A stretch of DNA of 6,241 nucleotides from an uncultured Erysipelotrichaceae bacterium (GTDB lineage Bacteria; Bacillota_I; Bacilli_A; RF39; UBA660), in NCBI GenBank assembly GCA_902796215.1, contig CADBNY010000097.1, positions 1 through 6,241 on the forward strand, read 5' to 3'. This document shows positions 5,536 through 6,241 of the stretch, piece by piece (position 1 is the first letter of the stretch; each line of letters opens with the position of its first letter). The notes beneath the pieces are model-generated. The model did not search any database. It worked only from the letters and a program-made list of their open reading frames with translations, and had not been told where the DNA came from. Both the position numbers and the translations under genes were made by a program.

Positions 5536-5545
5536 TTCGACAAAA
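5536..5545 (-). promoter_or_regulatory. Spo0A box, proximal, upstream of sigF
   Basis: The minus strand reads TTTTGTCGAA, containing the exact 0A-box core TGTCGAA (5542..5536) bound by phosphorylated Spo0A. It lies about 52 nt upstream of the sigF start codon, a reasonable place for activating a promoter further downstream. The identical 10-mer recurs 26 bp upstream in the same orientation. Spo0A is the established activator of the spoIIA (sigF) operon in Bacillus and Clostridium. Confidence 0.7.
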
Positions 5546-5550
5546 CAACA

Positions 5551-5580
5551 AAAAAAAAGTGTTCGACAAAAAACACTTTT
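5551..5580 (-). terminator. Intrinsic terminator of trxB-dut
   Basis: On the minus strand AAAAGTGTT (5580..5572) pairs with AACACTTTT (5563..5555) around an 8-nt loop and runs into a T tract (5558..5551). It begins within the dut stop codon. It separates the trxB-dut transcript from sigF, so sigF needs a promoter of its own in 5485-5550. Confidence 0.82.
5562..5571 (-). promoter_or_regulatory. Spo0A box, distal, inside the dut terminator loop
   Basis: A second copy of TTTTGTCGAA, with core TGTCGAA at 5568..5562, lies 26 bp upstream of the first in the same orientation. It coincides almost exactly with the loop of the intrinsic terminator of dut. Two perfect 7-bp cores within 33 bp, directly upstream of a sporulation sigma gene, are unlikely by chance in DNA this poor in CG dinucleotides. 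Confidence 0.65.
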
Positions 5581-6040
5581 ATAAATCAGTGGACCCAAAT
5601 CCACCTTTTCTTATACCACTAGCACAATCATTATCACAAAGTAAGTATTTTGTAAAAACAACTTGTCCTATAACATCACCTTTTTTTATTTTAATGTCAT
5701 GATCACCACAGTTAAAATAGGAAAAATAAAAATGCCCATCATTGTCAGAATTACCATAATAATCACTATCAATTAATCCTATACCATTTGCCATCAAAAA
5801 ACCTTTTTTAGGACCACTACTTCTATTTAATAATAAATAGCATTCATCATCCTGACAATAAGCTTTTAATCCAGTAGGAATTAAAGTAGGCTTTATTCCT
5901 GGAACAAATTTAGGAATAATAATATCTTCAGCTGCTTCTACATCATAACCAGCAGAATGCGCCGTTTTGCGAACAGGAATATGAATATTTTTATCTTCCC
6001 ATCCTTTTGCCACTTCAAAACCTCTAACTTTAACTTTCAT
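5579..6040 (-). CDS. dut: dUTP diphosphatase (dUTPase), trimeric type
   Basis: The 153-aa enzyme hydrolyses dUTP to dUMP and pyrophosphate, keeping uracil out of DNA and supplying dUMP for thymidylate synthesis. All five trimeric dUTPase motifs are present: AGYDVEA (30-36); NRSSGPKKG (72-80); GIGLIDSDYYG (86-96); KKGDVIGQVVF (119-129); and the C-terminal RKGGFGSTD (144-152), which closes over the active site. After motif 3 the usual short YRGEI is replaced by a longer GNSDNDGHF stretch, a variant I recall from other Gram-positive dUTPases. The ATG follows the trxB stop by 8 nt, and its ribosome site AGAGGA overlaps that stop, so trxB and dut are probably one operon. A terminator follows at once. 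Confidence 0.95.
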   Translation of the reverse strand: MKVKVRGFEVAKGWEDKNIHIPVRKTAHSAGYDVEAAEDIIIPKFVPGIKPTLIPTGLKAYCQDDECYLLLNRSSGPKKGFLMANGIGLIDSDYYGNSDNDGHFYFSYFNCGDHDIKIKKGDVIGQVVFTKYLLCDNDCASGIRKGGFGSTDL

Positions 6041-6048
6041 AAATTCCT

Positions 6049-6241
6049 CTAAATAGTCCCAACTAAACTCGCTTCATTCTCTAAATAATGAATAGCAAAA
6101 TTAGCAGCCTCTGCTCCATCTGATACAGCAGTTGTTAATTGTCTAAGATTTTTGTTTCGACAATCTCCAGCAACAAAAATTCCTTGTTCTGTAGTAGTAC
6201 AATCATCACTTAAAATATACTTTCTCTCACTCAAAGGTAAC
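6049..6241 (-). CDS. trxB: Thioredoxin reductase (C-terminal fragment)
   Basis: About 63 C-terminal codons are present, ending in TAG; the gene continues beyond the right edge. The sequence GIFVAGDCRNKNLRQLTTAV followed by SDGAEAA is the conserved FAD-contacting end of the NADPH-dependent thioredoxin reductase family (GDxR, LRQ, DGAxAA). The redox-active CxxC motif lies in the missing part, so a related flavoprotein such as an alkyl hydroperoxide reductase F-like or ferredoxin-NADP reductase-like enzyme cannot be fully excluded. The frame stays open to the window edge; a TTG at 6234 is internal, not a start. It is followed closely by dut. Confidence 0.88.
   Translation of the reverse strand, partial: LPLSERKYILSDDCTTTEQGIFVAGDCRNKNLRQLTTAVSDGAEAANFAIHYLENEASLVGTI

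Noticed and set aside
5485..5550. Sigma-H promoter for sigF, as in Bacillus spoIIA
   Set aside because: GTAGAAAGT partly fits the sigma-H -35, but no GAAT-type -10 follows at 11-12 bp. A sigma-A reading (TAGAAA-17-TATTCT) is also weak, so no promoter class is assigned.
5485..5604. 40-codon N-terminal extension of the sigma factor
   Set aside because: It would run back through the Spo0A boxes and the dut terminator into dut and lacks sigma-factor similarity; a near-perfect AAAGGAGG precedes ATG 5484.
1..6241. Mycoplasma-type code (TGA = Trp), suggested by the high AT content
   Set aside because: TGA is the natural stop of sigF, spoVAC and the 47-aa gene at positions fitting family lengths or overlaps, and conserved Trp residues use TGG.
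1..6241. Mobile element, CRISPR array or prophage signal
   Set aside because: No transposase, integrase or regularly spaced repeats were seen; most genes are ordinary chromosomal housekeeping or sporulation genes with similar composition.

Overview
The window is AT-rich throughout, with long A/T tracts between genes. It uses the standard bacterial code: TGA serves as a stop for sigF, spoVAC and a 47-codon gene, while Trp is TGG. Strong GGAGG/GAGGTG ribosome sites, ScpAB, a class B sortase, a forespore-type sigma factor and SpoVA proteins point to an endospore-forming low-GC Gram-positive (Bacillota). Placement in a reduced Bacilli/Erysipelotrichia-like or clostridial gut lineage is only a guess. 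Every gene but one lies on the minus strand, so in transcription order the window reads from its right end to its left.

From right to left: the 3' end of trxB (thioredoxin reductase), then dut (dUTPase) tightly coupled to it, then an intrinsic terminator. Next comes a short sigma factor of the SigF/SigG group, whose upstream region carries two identical perfect Spo0A boxes (TGTCGAA), followed by its own terminator. A separate promoter with sigma-F/sigma-G-like features leads into a translationally coupled spoVAC-spoVAD-spoVAE operon. A 90-bp AT-rich gap with a promoter-like element precedes a two-gene unit: a 47-aa single-pass membrane protein overlapping a class B sortase. A bidirectional terminator separates the sortase from the only plus-strand gene, an RNHCP zinc-ribbon protein. 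That gene is divergent from a 195-aa protein of unknown function, followed by scpA and the first 16 codons of scpB.

The centre of interest is the sporulation block. sigF next to spoVA is a classical arrangement, but here the anti-sigma pair spoIIAA-spoIIAB that normally precedes sigF is absent, and dut and trxB occupy the place. The sigma factor is also about 50 residues shorter than Bacillus SigF. The layout (Spo0A boxes, then sigF, then terminator, then forespore-type promoter, then spoVA) suggests that Spo0A turns on the sigma factor, which then directly or indirectly drives the dipicolinic-acid channel genes. No CRISPR array, insertion sequence, tRNA or rRNA was seen, and no gene-free stretch exceeds 300 bases.
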